DNA of 11,082 nucleotides from Burkholderiales bacterium (lineage in GTDB: Bacteria; Pseudomonadota; Gammaproteobacteria; Burkholderiales; SG8-41), in the NCBI GenBank assembly GCA_005800795.1, contig SYEN01000324.1, forward strand, positions 1-11,082. Direction: 5' to 3'. How positions within the stretch are numbered: the stretch's first letter is position 1; every line of letters begins with the position of its first letter. Positions 1 through 7,103 of the stretch are shown here, one piece after another. The position numbers and the translations under genes were made by a program. The notes under the pieces were generated by a model that worked only from the letters and a program-made list of their open reading frames with translations, was not told the DNA's origin and ran no database searches.

Positions 1-425
1 CGGTACAGGGCGATGATGCCTGTAGCCACGTCAACCTGCTGCGCCGTAAGCGGATTGTTGTTTTCAAGTTCAAAAAATGCTACCGGCGTATTATCGGCAT
101 GCACAGGAATCCACATAATGTGCCGTCCGCCATCGGTCAATCCGACTTTTTCGTGTCGTTCGACTGCCTCGCGCGCTCCGTCATATACGGCAAGAGGCTG
201 CGTCCCGCAGTCCAGCGGCAGGTCGCTGATGCCATAGGTTTTGCCTTCGTTACTCCAGGCGGACAACGAGCAATATAAGCCAGATTCGCGCCGGTTAATC
301 TCGACCAGCTTACCGCGTTGCAGTCCGAGTAGTGCCTGCAATGAACCGATTACGCCACGATCCAACAGCGAAGTGTCCCTGTGCCGGGTAAGGGTGTCGA
401 CGTGACTAAGAATATCGTTGTACAT
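1..425 (-). CDS. Probable GGDEF-family diguanylate cyclase, N-terminal sensory part (partial)
   Basis: The frame is open from an ATG at 425-423 to the left edge (about 141 codons) with no stop, so the gene is cut by the window. The protein starts MYNDILSHVDTLTRHRD and continues as a GAF-like mixed alpha/beta module ending near TGIIALYR. From memory, this layout (N-terminal 'I-x-x-V-x-x-LT-x-x-RD', GAF-like core, then '..YRNYLSLLDYSE.DTLTGLLNRKTF') matches betaproteobacterial GGDEF proteins that make cyclic di-GMP. The GGDEF domain itself would lie left of position 1 and is not visible, so the enzymatic role is inferred. A purine-rich GGGGGATC lies about 9 bases upstream of the ATG and supports this start. 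It is divergent to the channel gene at 892. An alternative is another signalling protein with the same GAF-like input domain. Confidence 0.66.
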   Translation of the reverse strand, partial: MYNDILSHVDTLTRHRDTSLLDRGVIGSLQALLGLQRGKLVEINRRESGLYCSLSAWSNEGKTYGISDLPLDCGTQPLAVYDGAREAVERHEKVGLTDGGRHIMWIPVHADNTPVAFFELENNNPLTAQQVDVATGIIALY

Positions 426-891
426 GGCGGAACGATCCCCCGGCGCTGGATCAGTTCTGGTGGCGCGGCGGAATTTCCCTATCCCTTGCGTCAGGATGGG
501 TCGCGGATGCTCCCTTGTGAAAGGCTGGAATAACCATGACGCTGTGTTCTCGCGTGTTTTTGAGTCTGATTCGGATGCCGGTTGCCCAGGTGCTGTACGG
601 CCCAACGTCACTCCGGGCCAAGTAGTATGTCCCGCTGACAATAGCCATATCGGCAATAGTGGCAGGGACTTTAGGGCTTTTGGCAACGGAAATTGGGATC
701 CCTGGAATCCTGGGCCGTATGAAGAAGGCTGCGTCATCGGTGCGCCGTTGTTGCTCCTTCAGAAAGAGCGTGTTCATAGACGTGAACGTGTTATCGGGAT
801 TGCATGCCGCCCCAATAGTCCGGGATTGCTGACAATGTTGCCGTATTGGCGTTACCATTGTTAAAAACTAGACCTTGGCAGCCCTGAAGCG
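426..891. other. Intergenic region between divergent genes, no convincing gene
   Basis: This stretch of about 465 bases separates the minus-strand GGDEF-family gene from the plus-strand channel gene, so it should hold the promoters for both. I could not pick out a confident -10/-35 pair on either strand. The sequence is less GC-rich and less codon-structured than the genes to its right. It may contain degraded coding sequence (see the doubtful frame at 858-451). I see no tRNA, long direct repeat or terminator-type hairpin. Confidence 0.5.
451..858 (-). CDS. Doubtful hypothetical protein or decayed coding sequence
   Basis: This is a 135-codon open frame ending 25 bases before the GGDEF-family gene on the same strand. 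The middle part reads like protein (segment SPKVPATIADMAIVSGTYYL, then a WATGIRIRLKN segment), but both ends look random and I recognise no family. There is no good ribosome binding site at the ATG (858-856). A later Met at codon 28 has none either. In another minus-strand frame, about 890-770, there is a second protein-like stretch (VFNNGNANTATLSAIPDYWG) that ends at a TAA. One reading is a frameshifted remnant; the other is chance open frames. The opposite-strand open frame over the same bases is Cys/Arg/Gly-rich and looks worse. Confidence 0.2.
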   Translation of the reverse strand: MVTPIRQHCQQSRTIGAACNPDNTFTSMNTLFLKEQQRRTDDAAFFIRPRIPGIPISVAKSPKVPATIADMAIVSGTYYLARSDVGPYSTWATGIRIRLKNTREHSVMVIPAFHKGASATHPDARDREIPPRHQN

Positions 892-1944
892 ATGTCGCGT
901 TTCTCCCATTTTCTCAAGACCCTTTATTCGCACTGCACACGGCTGTCGTGGGGCGTGCTGGTGCTGCTCGTGCTGATCCATGCGTTGATTTCGTTTGCGG
1001 TGATGCGGCAGTTCGAAACCGGTGAAATTACCGAGAAAGTGGCGTTCTGGTATTTTTACATGACGACCATCACCACCATCGGCTACGGCGACATTTCGCC
1101 CAAGACACCGGGCAGCCGCCTGTTTACGACGTTGTGGATCATGCCGTTTGGCATCATGCTGTTCACGGCATCCATCGCGAAATTTATTCAATTTATCGCC
1201 GACAGCTGGAGAAAACGCATGCGTGGAGAAGCCGATTATTCTTATCTGGAAAATCACATCCTTATCCTCGGCTGGCAGGGGGCGCGCACGCGGCGCATGG
1301 TCGAGGAGATCATTGCCGACGCAGGCGCGATACGGCGCGAGATCGTGCTGTGCACCACCAAGGATATCGAGAATCCGATGCCGGACCGCGTCAAATTTGT
1401 GCGCGACAGGGCATTAAGCGATGCCGGTTTGCATCATCGCGCGGGGTCGGCGGGTGCAAAAGTCATCATGGTGCTCGGCCACGACGACAACGATACACTG
1501 GCGGCGGCGCTTGCAGCGGCATCAGTCAACAACCATGCGCATGTGGTTGCCTATTTCGAGCACCAATCATTCGCCAACCTGCTTACCGCGCATTGCCCGC
1601 GTGCCGAGACCATGGTCTCGTTGTCCACCGAGATGATGGTGCGCGCAGCGCTGGATCCGGGCTCATCGCGCGTGCATCGTGATTTGTTGTCGGTGGCGGG
1701 CGGCGAAAACAATTTCAGCCTGCGCGTGCCAGGCGGCACGCCCGTCATGCGTTACGGGCAACTGCTGCAAACTCTGAAGCAACGCCACAATGCCACGCTG
1801 ATCGCGGTTGCGGACGATGGCGAAGGCCACGGATTGCGGCCCAACGCTGCCGGTGACACCCAAGTCAAACCCGGTGCCGTGCTGTATTACATCGCGGCGC
1901 GGCGTCTTGATCCGGCGCAGGTGGATTGGCAGGCAGCCGGTTGA
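892..1944 (+). CDS. Two-TM potassium channel with cytosolic RCK/TrkA-N domain
   Basis: This 350-residue inner-membrane protein has one Ion_trans_2 pore module followed by a regulatory RCK domain, and probably forms a tetrameric K+ channel. TM1 is about residues 18-38. The pore helix and selectivity filter TIGYGD lie at 62-67, the canonical K+ signature. TM2 is about 77-103. After a basic linker (WRKRMR, 106-111) the Rossmann-like RCK_N domain starts at HILILGW (122-128). Its nucleotide loop is GWQGAR rather than the classical GxGxxG, so ligand binding may differ; HxxILGW-type starts occur in other channel RCK domains. The C-terminal part (about 260-340) resembles an RCK_C/TrkA-C-like module ending in 'GAVLYYIA'. 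The ATG has only a weak GAAG upstream. The next gene follows after 22 bases, so co-transcription is likely. Confidence 0.9.
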   Translation: MSRFSHFLKTLYSHCTRLSWGVLVLLVLIHALISFAVMRQFETGEITEKVAFWYFYMTTITTIGYGDISPKTPGSRLFTTLWIMPFGIMLFTASIAKFIQFIADSWRKRMRGEADYSYLENHILILGWQGARTRRMVEEIIADAGAIRREIVLCTTKDIENPMPDRVKFVRDRALSDAGLHHRAGSAGAKVIMVLGHDDNDTLAAALAAASVNNHAHVVAYFEHQSFANLLTAHCPRAETMVSLSTEMMVRAALDPGSSRVHRDLLSVAGGENNFSLRVPGGTPVMRYGQLLQTLKQRHNATLIAVADDGEGHGLRPNAAGDTQVKPGAVLYYIAARRLDPAQVDWQAAG

Positions 1945-1966
1945 GTCGACAAACGATACATAAGAA

Positions 1967-2728
1967 ATGAAGCTATTCAGCAAGTCGGCGGGCAGCGGCC
2001 CGCCGCTGGTGTTGATCCACGGTGGCATGGGTTCGATGAATCACTGGTGCCGCAATGTGGATGTGCTCGCCAGACACTACACCGTCCACACGTTCGACAT
2101 GCCGGGCTACGGCGAATCCCCGTGGATACCCAAGTCCATGCCAGCCGAAGATTTTTTTGCGCACGTAATCGAGGGTTTGCACGAAATCGTGCCATCGGGC
2201 ACGTTTCGGCTCGCGGGGTTTTCACTGGGGGGCGCCGTCGCAGCAGTGTGTGCCACCCGCTTGGGTGCCCGCGTGGTAAAACTCTCGCTGATGGGGCCGG
2301 GCGGTTTTGGCGGCGAGCAGCCAGATCTGGGGACGAAGAAAATTCCGCCGGAAAGCGTGGGCGAGGCGGTGATGCGCGAAGTATTGGCGCACAACTTGCG
2401 CGAGATGATGATTGCCGATCCGGCCAAGGTGACCGACGAGGCAGTCGATCTGCATCTGGCCAATGTGCGGCGCACGCGTTACGACGGGCGTCATATCAGT
2501 CTTACCGATCAACTGATCGCCGAGTGCCTGAAAAAAATGACCTGTGAGGTGCAATTTATCTGGGGCACGGCTGATGCGTTTTGCATGCCCAGCATTCAGC
2601 CACGCATTGACGAGTGCCGTGCCGCACGGCCTGATGTCCGCATCGACAATGTCGAGGGCGCGGGGCATTGGGTGATGTACGAGGCGTCGGACGAAGTCAA
2701 TGCGTTGATGTTGGAATTTTTAAAATAG
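1967..2728 (+). CDS. Alpha/beta-fold hydrolase (MhpC/BphD-like group)
   Basis: This 253-residue cytoplasmic hydrolase has the full alpha/beta-hydrolase signature. The oxyanion segment LIHGGMG is at residues 16-22, followed by DMPGYGES (44-51), which is typical of the C-C/ester hydrolase branch. The nucleophile elbow GFSLGG has Ser86. The acid is Asp203 in WGTADAF and the catalytic histidine is His234 in GAGHW. A cap domain of about 70-80 residues (about 115-190) lies between the strands. There is no signal peptide. The substrate cannot be told from sequence; esters or meta-cleavage-type products are usual for the group. It lies 22 bases after the channel gene and 38 bases before a glycosyltransferase; no neighbour suggests a catabolic pathway. 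Confidence 0.9.
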   Translation: MKLFSKSAGSGPPLVLIHGGMGSMNHWCRNVDVLARHYTVHTFDMPGYGESPWIPKSMPAEDFFAHVIEGLHEIVPSGTFRLAGFSLGGAVAAVCATRLGARVVKLSLMGPGGFGGEQPDLGTKKIPPESVGEAVMREVLAHNLREMMIADPAKVTDEAVDLHLANVRRTRYDGRHISLTDQLIAECLKKMTCEVQFIWGTADAFCMPSIQPRIDECRAARPDVRIDNVEGAGHWVMYEASDEVNALMLEFLK

Positions 2729-2752
2729 TTAATTAAATCAATTAGTTACGTT

Positions 2753-2758
2753 TATACT
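2753..2758 (+). promoter_or_regulatory. Candidate -10 element placing transcription start at the GTG (leaderless mRNA)
   Basis: TATACT (5 of 6 to TATAAT) sits in an AT-rich stretch (2717-2758) between the hydrolase and the glycosyltransferase. A weak -35-like TTAATT is at 2729-2734, 18 bases upstream. A start 7-9 bases after the -10 would fall at about 2765-2767, on or next to the GTG start codon. No Shine-Dalgarno sequence precedes that GTG. The promoter is inferred from motif and position only. Confidence 0.4.
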
Positions 2759-2766
2759 CCGCGCGA

Positions 2767-3987
2767 GTGAAAATTCTCTTTGTTCACCAGAATTTTCCCG
2801 GCCAGTTCAAGCATCTGGCACCCGCATTGCAGCGCGCGGGGCACGACGTGTGTGCGATGGCGATCGGGGGCGCGGGCCTGCAACAAGTGCCCATGGTGCG
2901 CTATGCGGTGGCGCGCGGCTCCACGCGCGACATTCATCCGCTCGCAGCCGACTTTGAAACCAAGCTGATACGCGGCGACGCCTGCGCTGCTGCAGCGCTG
3001 CGAATGAAGCGCGAAGGCTACACGCCTGACGTCATCGTCGCCAATCCCGGTTGGGGCGAAAATCTGTATCTGAAGGACGTGTGGCCCGAGTCGAAGCTGC
3101 TGGCGCTGCTGGAATTTTTTTACGCTGTGCGCGGGCTGGATGTGAACTTCGACGCCGAGTTCGCCAACAACGACATCGGCAACGCCGCACGCGTACGCAC
3201 CAAAAACGCCAATCTGCTGCTCACACTCGACAGCATGAATTGGGGCGTCTCGCTCACGCATTTTCAGCATGGCACCCTACCGCGCGCGTACAGGGACCAC
3301 ATCAGCGTGATTTTCGATGGCATTGATACCAAATCCGTGTGCCCCGATAGTACGACCATCGTGACCGCAGACGGCAAAACCCTGCGTGCCGGCGACGAGG
3401 TGCTGACGTTTGTGAATCGCAATCTTGAGCCCTATCGCGGCTACCACCAGTTCATGCGCGCACTGCCGCGCATCCTGCGCGAACGCCCCAATGCCGAAGT
3501 GCTGATTGTCGGCGGCGATGAGGTTTCGTATGGTGCCAAAGCGCCTGAAGGCCAGACCTGGAAGCAGATTTTTATGGATGAAGTGAAGGCTGAATTGGAT
3601 CCTGCCCGCGTGCATTTCCTTGGGCGCATTCCGTACGCGGCCTATCTGAACGTGTTGCAGGTTTCGCGCTGCCACGTGTATCTGACCTACCCGTTTGTGC
3701 TCGGCTGGAGCTGTATCGAGGCGATGAGCGCGGGGTGTCTGGTGGTGGGCAGTGCCACCGCGCCGGTCATAGAAGTCATCTCGCATGGCCAGACTGGGCT
3801 GCTGGTGGATTTCTTTGACCCCAGCGCACTGGCAGATGTGGTGAGTGACGCGCTGGCGAAGCCGCAACATTATTTGCATCTGCGTACGGCAGCACGCACC
3901 ACGGCGGTGGCGCGCTACGATTTGGAAGGCCAGTGTCTGCCGCAGCAGATGCAGTTGATCGAGCACCTCGCAGCCGGTACGCTCTAG
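2767..3987 (+). CDS. Glycosyltransferase, GT4-type (Glyco_trans_4_3 plus Glycos_transf_1)
   Basis: This 406-residue GT-B fold enzyme transfers a sugar from a nucleotide-sugar donor, probably for cell-surface polysaccharide, glycolipid or protein glycosylation. The N-terminus MKILFVHQNFPGQFKHLAP is characteristic of the Glyco_trans_4_3 N-terminal family. The linker NRNLEPYRGYHQFM (about 218-231) opens the C-terminal nucleotide-sugar domain. The donor-site segment is YPFVLGWSCIEAMSAG, with Glu318 in the EAM motif. The first acid of the usual E-x7-E is replaced by Phe310, as I recall is common in this family. The start is a GTG; the family N-terminus begins exactly there, so I keep it although no Shine-Dalgarno is visible. 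No polysaccharide cluster surrounds it, so acceptor and donor are unknown. Confidence 0.9.
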   Translation: MKILFVHQNFPGQFKHLAPALQRAGHDVCAMAIGGAGLQQVPMVRYAVARGSTRDIHPLAADFETKLIRGDACAAAALRMKREGYTPDVIVANPGWGENLYLKDVWPESKLLALLEFFYAVRGLDVNFDAEFANNDIGNAARVRTKNANLLLTLDSMNWGVSLTHFQHGTLPRAYRDHISVIFDGIDTKSVCPDSTTIVTADGKTLRAGDEVLTFVNRNLEPYRGYHQFMRALPRILRERPNAEVLIVGGDEVSYGAKAPEGQTWKQIFMDEVKAELDPARVHFLGRIPYAAYLNVLQVSRCHVYLTYPFVLGWSCIEAMSAGCLVVGSATAPVIEVISHGQTGLLVDFFDPSALADVVSDALAKPQHYLHLRTAARTTAVARYDLEGQCLPQQMQLIEHLAAGTL

Positions 3988-3992
3988 ACTCA

Positions 3993-4021
3993 GTATCAGA
4001 CCCGCTTGACCTGACTGATAC
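3993..4021. promoter_or_regulatory. Inverted repeat overlapping the candidate promoter of the hydroxylase gene
   Basis: GTATCAG (3993-3999) and CTGATAC (4015-4021) form a perfect 7-base inverted repeat with a 15-base centre. The right arm lies just downstream of the -35-like TTGACC (4006-4011), and the centre contains it, so a bound dimeric regulator could block transcription. It has no U-tract, so it is a poor intrinsic terminator for the glycosyltransferase. The operator role is inference. Confidence 0.35.
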
Positions 4022-4034
4022 GGGCAACTACAGT
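4006..4034 (+). promoter_or_regulatory. Candidate sigma-70-type promoter for the hydroxylase-Bug cluster
   Basis: TTGACC (4006-4011, 5 of 6 to TTGACA) and TACAGT (4029-4034, 4 of 6 to TATAAT) are separated by exactly 17 bases. Transcription would begin near 4041, leaving a leader of about 20 bases before the GTG at 4063. It lies in the largest gap (75 bases) between the glycosyltransferase and the hydroxylase, where a new transcription unit is expected. Motif evidence only. Confidence 0.4.
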
Positions 4035-4062
4035 CCGTGACATCATCGAACCGGACCGCACC

Positions 4063-6462
4063 GTGAATTCCCATTCATCGAAGGATAACGATCCTATCGG
4101 CGCTTCCCTGCCGCGCGCCAACGCCAAACGCCTGCTCGCCGGACGCGGGCAGTTTGTAGACGATGTTTCGTTGCCCCGCATGCTGCACGCTGCTGTGCTG
4201 CGCAGTCCGCACGCACACGCGCGCATCACGCAGCTGAAGGTTGCCGCGGCAGCCAGGTCGCCGGGGGTGGTGCGCGTGATCACGGGCGCGGATGTGGCCG
4301 CCCTTTGCAAGCCGTACGTGGGGGTGCTCAAGCACATCAAGGGCATGCAGTCGGCACCCCAGTTGCCGCTGGCGGTCGACGTGGCGCGCTGGCAGGGCGA
4401 ACCGGTGGCGATGGTGGTGGCTTCAACCCGCGCGTTGGCCGAAGACGCGATGCCGTTGATCGAAGTCGATTATGAGCCACTTCCTGCAGTGACGAATATT
4501 GAAACCGCGCTCGATGCTGCCACGCCGGTGATACATCCGTCGCTGGGCAGCAATTTGTGTGTCGAGCGCGTGATCAATGGCGGTGACACGGAAAAACTAT
4601 TTGCCACCGCCGATCACGTGGTCGAAGCCACGTTCACCACCGGCCGGCATTCACCGGTGACGCTTGAATCGCGCACGATACTCGCCGATTACAACGCCGC
4701 CGATGCGCAATTGACGGTGTGGCATTCGACGCAGGTCCCATACATGATGCAGTGGATATTTGCGCATCACTTCAGCCTGCCGGAAAACAACGTACGGGTG
4801 ATCGCGCCGGATGTCGGCGGCGCTTTCGGCATGAAAATCCACACCTACGGCGACGACATGGCCACGGTGGCGGCGGCGCTGCTGATCGGCCAGCCGGTGA
4901 AGTTCGTCGCGGATCGTCTGGAATCGTTCGTATCGGATTTTCATTCGCGCGGGCATCGCGCGACCGTGCGCTGTGCGGTGTCTAAAGCCGGCGATCTGCT
5001 GGCGTTCGAGGTGGATGACATTTATGGCATCGGGCCGTATTCGGGTTATCCGCGCGGTGGGGCGAACGAGGGCATCCACGTTACCAATCTCACCGGCGCG
5101 CCGTACAAGCCGCAGGCTTATCGCGGGCGTTCGCGCGCGGTGTTTCAGAACAAGGGCATGTACGGACAGTACCGCGCCGTGGGGCATCCCGTGGTGTGCG
5201 CGATCACCGAGGGCATCGTGGATTTTGCCGCCGAAGCTGTGGGCATGGATCCGGCGGCCTTCCGCAAGCGCAATCTCGCGCCCGACGACGCCTATCCGCG
5301 CACCTATTTGAGCGGTGCGACGTTTGAAAAATTGTCGCAACACGAGTCATTGGATTTGTTATTAAAAACAATGAGTTACGATGCGCTTCGTCAAGAGCAG
5401 ACCACCCTGCGCGCGAAAGGCGTGTATCGCGGCATTGGTCTGGCCATGTTCATCGAAAACTCGATGTCGTCATCATCGACGTACGGCCAGGGGGGTGCGT
5501 CGATTGCCTCGCAGGATGCGTGCACGATACGGCTGATGCCCACCGGCGGCATTACCGTGGCGACCAGTCTCACTGAGTTTGGGCAGGGTGCACATGCTGT
5601 GGCGGCGCAGGTGGCAGCGAGTTGCGTGGGCGTGGCGGTGGAAAACGTGCGGGTGATCATGGGCGACACCGAGACCACGCCCTACGGCGGCGGCAACTGG
5701 GGCTCGCGCGGCACCGGTATCGGCGGTGAAGCGGTGTTCCAGACCGGCAAGGCGCTGAAGGCCAACATTCTGAGTTTTGTTGCGCGGCTGACGGAATCCG
5801 AGGCGTCGTTGCTGGATGTGCGCAACGGCAACGTGGTGGATAAACAAAGTGGCGCGCTCAGAATGTCACTGGAAGAAGTCGCGCGCACGGCGTACTTTCG
5901 CACTGAGCAGGTGCCGAAAGACTATCAGCCCGAACTCACTGTGACGCGCAGCTACGCGCAAAAGCACTACAGCGGCATTTTTACTAACGGCGCACACGCG
6001 AGTTATGTCGAAGTGGATATCGAAACCGGCTTTGTCAAATTGCTCAAGCACTGGGTGATCGACGACGCGGGCACGGTGATCAACCCGTTGCTGGTGGACG
6101 AACAAATTCGCGGTGGCGTGGTGCAAGGTATCGGCGCGGCGTTGTTCGAGCAATGCCTGTACAGCGACGAAGGCCAGATGCTCAACGGCACGCTTGCCGA
6201 ATATCTGGTGCCGATGGCGGGTGAGATGCCGGATATCGAAGTCGGCCACACGCATTCGCCGACGAAAGTCTCTGAACTCGGCGCGCGCGGCGCGGGCGAG
6301 GCGGGGGTCGCGGGCGCGCCGGCGGCGGTGATGAACGCGATCAACGATGCGCTGAAACCCTTCAAGGCGCGTGTGACCGATCAGCCCTTTACGCCGGAGA
6401 AAATTCTGCGCGCGTTAGGTGTTTTGGGTACAGCAGAACCAGTGGGTAAAGTGACCGGGTGA
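4063..6462 (+). CDS. Xanthine dehydrogenase/CoxL-family molybdopterin-binding large subunit
   Basis: This 799-residue catalytic subunit belongs to the molybdenum hydroxylase family, which hydroxylates N-heteroaromatics, aldehydes or CO using Mo-cytosine-dinucleotide-type cofactor. The N-terminal aldehyde-oxidase hammerhead domain covers about 10-140 (RANAKRLLAGRGQFVDD start). Molybdopterin-binding segments are DVGGAFGMK (250-258) and GQG (507-509). The catalytic glutamate is Glu746 in GAGEAG. The substrate loop reads GQYRAVGHP (368-376), with Arg371 aligning with the conserved active-site arginine. The CO dehydrogenase AYxCSFR loop and its cysteine are absent (Ala372), so this is not a true CODH. 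Ile259 follows the FGMK lysine where purine-oxidising enzymes have Glu, so xanthine is unlikely too. No FeS or FAD subunit gene is nearby. The GTG start gives a normal N-terminus; the ribosome binding site is weak. The stop overlaps the nuclease start. The substrate is unknown. Confidence 0.92.
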   Translation: MNSHSSKDNDPIGASLPRANAKRLLAGRGQFVDDVSLPRMLHAAVLRSPHAHARITQLKVAAAARSPGVVRVITGADVAALCKPYVGVLKHIKGMQSAPQLPLAVDVARWQGEPVAMVVASTRALAEDAMPLIEVDYEPLPAVTNIETALDAATPVIHPSLGSNLCVERVINGGDTEKLFATADHVVEATFTTGRHSPVTLESRTILADYNAADAQLTVWHSTQVPYMMQWIFAHHFSLPENNVRVIAPDVGGAFGMKIHTYGDDMATVAAALLIGQPVKFVADRLESFVSDFHSRGHRATVRCAVSKAGDLLAFEVDDIYGIGPYSGYPRGGANEGIHVTNLTGAPYKPQAYRGRSRAVFQNKGMYGQYRAVGHPVVCAITEGIVDFAAEAVGMDPAAFRKRNLAPDDAYPRTYLSGATFEKLSQHESLDLLLKTMSYDALRQEQTTLRAKGVYRGIGLAMFIENSMSSSSTYGQGGASIASQDACTIRLMPTGGITVATSLTEFGQGAHAVAAQVAASCVGVAVENVRVIMGDTETTPYGGGNWGSRGTGIGGEAVFQTGKALKANILSFVARLTESEASLLDVRNGNVVDKQSGALRMSLEEVARTAYFRTEQVPKDYQPELTVTRSYAQKHYSGIFTNGAHASYVEVDIETGFVKLLKHWVIDDAGTVINPLLVDEQIRGGVVQGIGAALFEQCLYSDEGQMLNGTLAEYLVPMAGEMPDIEVGHTHSPTKVSELGARGAGEAGVAGAPAAVMNAINDALKPFKARVTDQPFTPEKILRALGVLGTAEPVGKVTG

Positions 6463-7091
6463 GAGTTGTGGCCCTCCTGGTGCTGGCGTGGAGCGCGGTA
6501 GCCGTCAGTGCGGAAACATTCACCGCCCGCGTGATTGCCGTGCTTGATGGCGATACGGTGATCGTGCAGGAACGGGCAAAGAAAACCACGGTGCGTCTGG
6601 CGGGCATCGATGCGCCGGAGAAACTGCAGGAATTCGGCCTTGCTTCTCGTGATGCGCTGGTGGCGCTGGTGTTGAACAAGGACGTGCAAATCACGACCAA
6701 AACGGTGGATGATTACGGCCGCGTGGTGGCGTTGTTGCGAGCCGGGCGTGTGAATGTAAACGACGAACAATTGCGGCGCGGCATGGCATGGGAGTACTCG
6801 CGCTATCATGCCGACAAGATATTGGTTGCGTTGCAGGCCGAGGCGCAACAGGCGCGGCGCGGTTTGTGGGCGGGGGCGGCGCCAACACCGCCGTGGGCGT
6901 TTCGCAAAACGCATGGGGCCACGTACGAGATGGAAGCCGCGTCGAACCCCTGTGGTAAAAAGCGCTACTGTTCGCAGATGGTGTCGTGCGACGAGGCGCG
7001 CTTTTACCTGACACAATGCCGCGTCAAAACGCTGGACAAAGATGGCGATGGCGTGCCGTGTGAAAGCTTGTGTGTGCCAGGCCAGAAATGA
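6459..7091 (+). CDS. Secreted thermonuclease-like (SNase) protein with C-terminal Excalibur-type domain
   Basis: This 210-residue protein probably hydrolyses nucleic acids outside the cytoplasm. A signal peptide (MRVVALLVLAWSAVAVSA, cleavage after Ala18) is followed by a staphylococcal-nuclease domain (about 20-140). The catalytic and Ca2+-binding positions are present: Asp32 (DGDT), Arg46, Asp51 and Glu54 (RLAGIDAPE), and Arg88 (YGRVV). A second region from about 163 to 205 is Cys-rich and ends DKDGDGVPCE, the Ca2+-loop motif of Excalibur domains; four or more cysteines suggest disulfides. The GTG start (6459-6461) overlaps the hydroxylase stop (6460-6462) as GTGA, implying translational coupling. 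An in-frame GTG at 6468 would still leave most of the signal peptide. A functional link with the hydroxylase is not obvious. Confidence 0.9.
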   Translation: MRVVALLVLAWSAVAVSAETFTARVIAVLDGDTVIVQERAKKTTVRLAGIDAPEKLQEFGLASRDALVALVLNKDVQITTKTVDDYGRVVALLRAGRVNVNDEQLRRGMAWEYSRYHADKILVALQAEAQQARRGLWAGAAPTPPWAFRKTHGATYEMEAASNPCGKKRYCSQMVSCDEARFYLTQCRVKTLDKDGDGVPCESLCVPGQK

Positions 7092-7103
7092 TGAGAATAA
7101 GCC

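Noticed and set aside
418..864. 148-codon open frame on the plus strand in the divergent spacer
   Set aside because: Composition is rich in Cys, Arg, Gly and Pro with no recognisable domain. It overlaps the start of the minus-strand GGDEF-family gene and has no ribosome binding site.
3277..4074. 265-codon open frame antisense to the glycosyltransferase
   Set aside because: Its His/Arg/Gln-rich sequence is typical of the complement of a GC-rich gene. The opposite strand encodes an unmistakable glycosyltransferase.
4651..5343. 230-codon open frame antisense to the hydroxylase
   Set aside because: Low-information Arg/His-rich translation fully inside a strongly supported gene; a shadow frame.
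4063..6462. Annotation as aerobic CO dehydrogenase CoxL
   Set aside because: The diagnostic AYxCSFR loop with its Cu-ligand cysteine is replaced by GQYRAVGHP, and the CoxM and CoxS genes are absent.
6381..7016. 211-codon antisense frame over the nuclease gene
   Set aside because: Arg/His/Gln-rich shadow of a gene with complete SNase catalytic motifs on the other strand.
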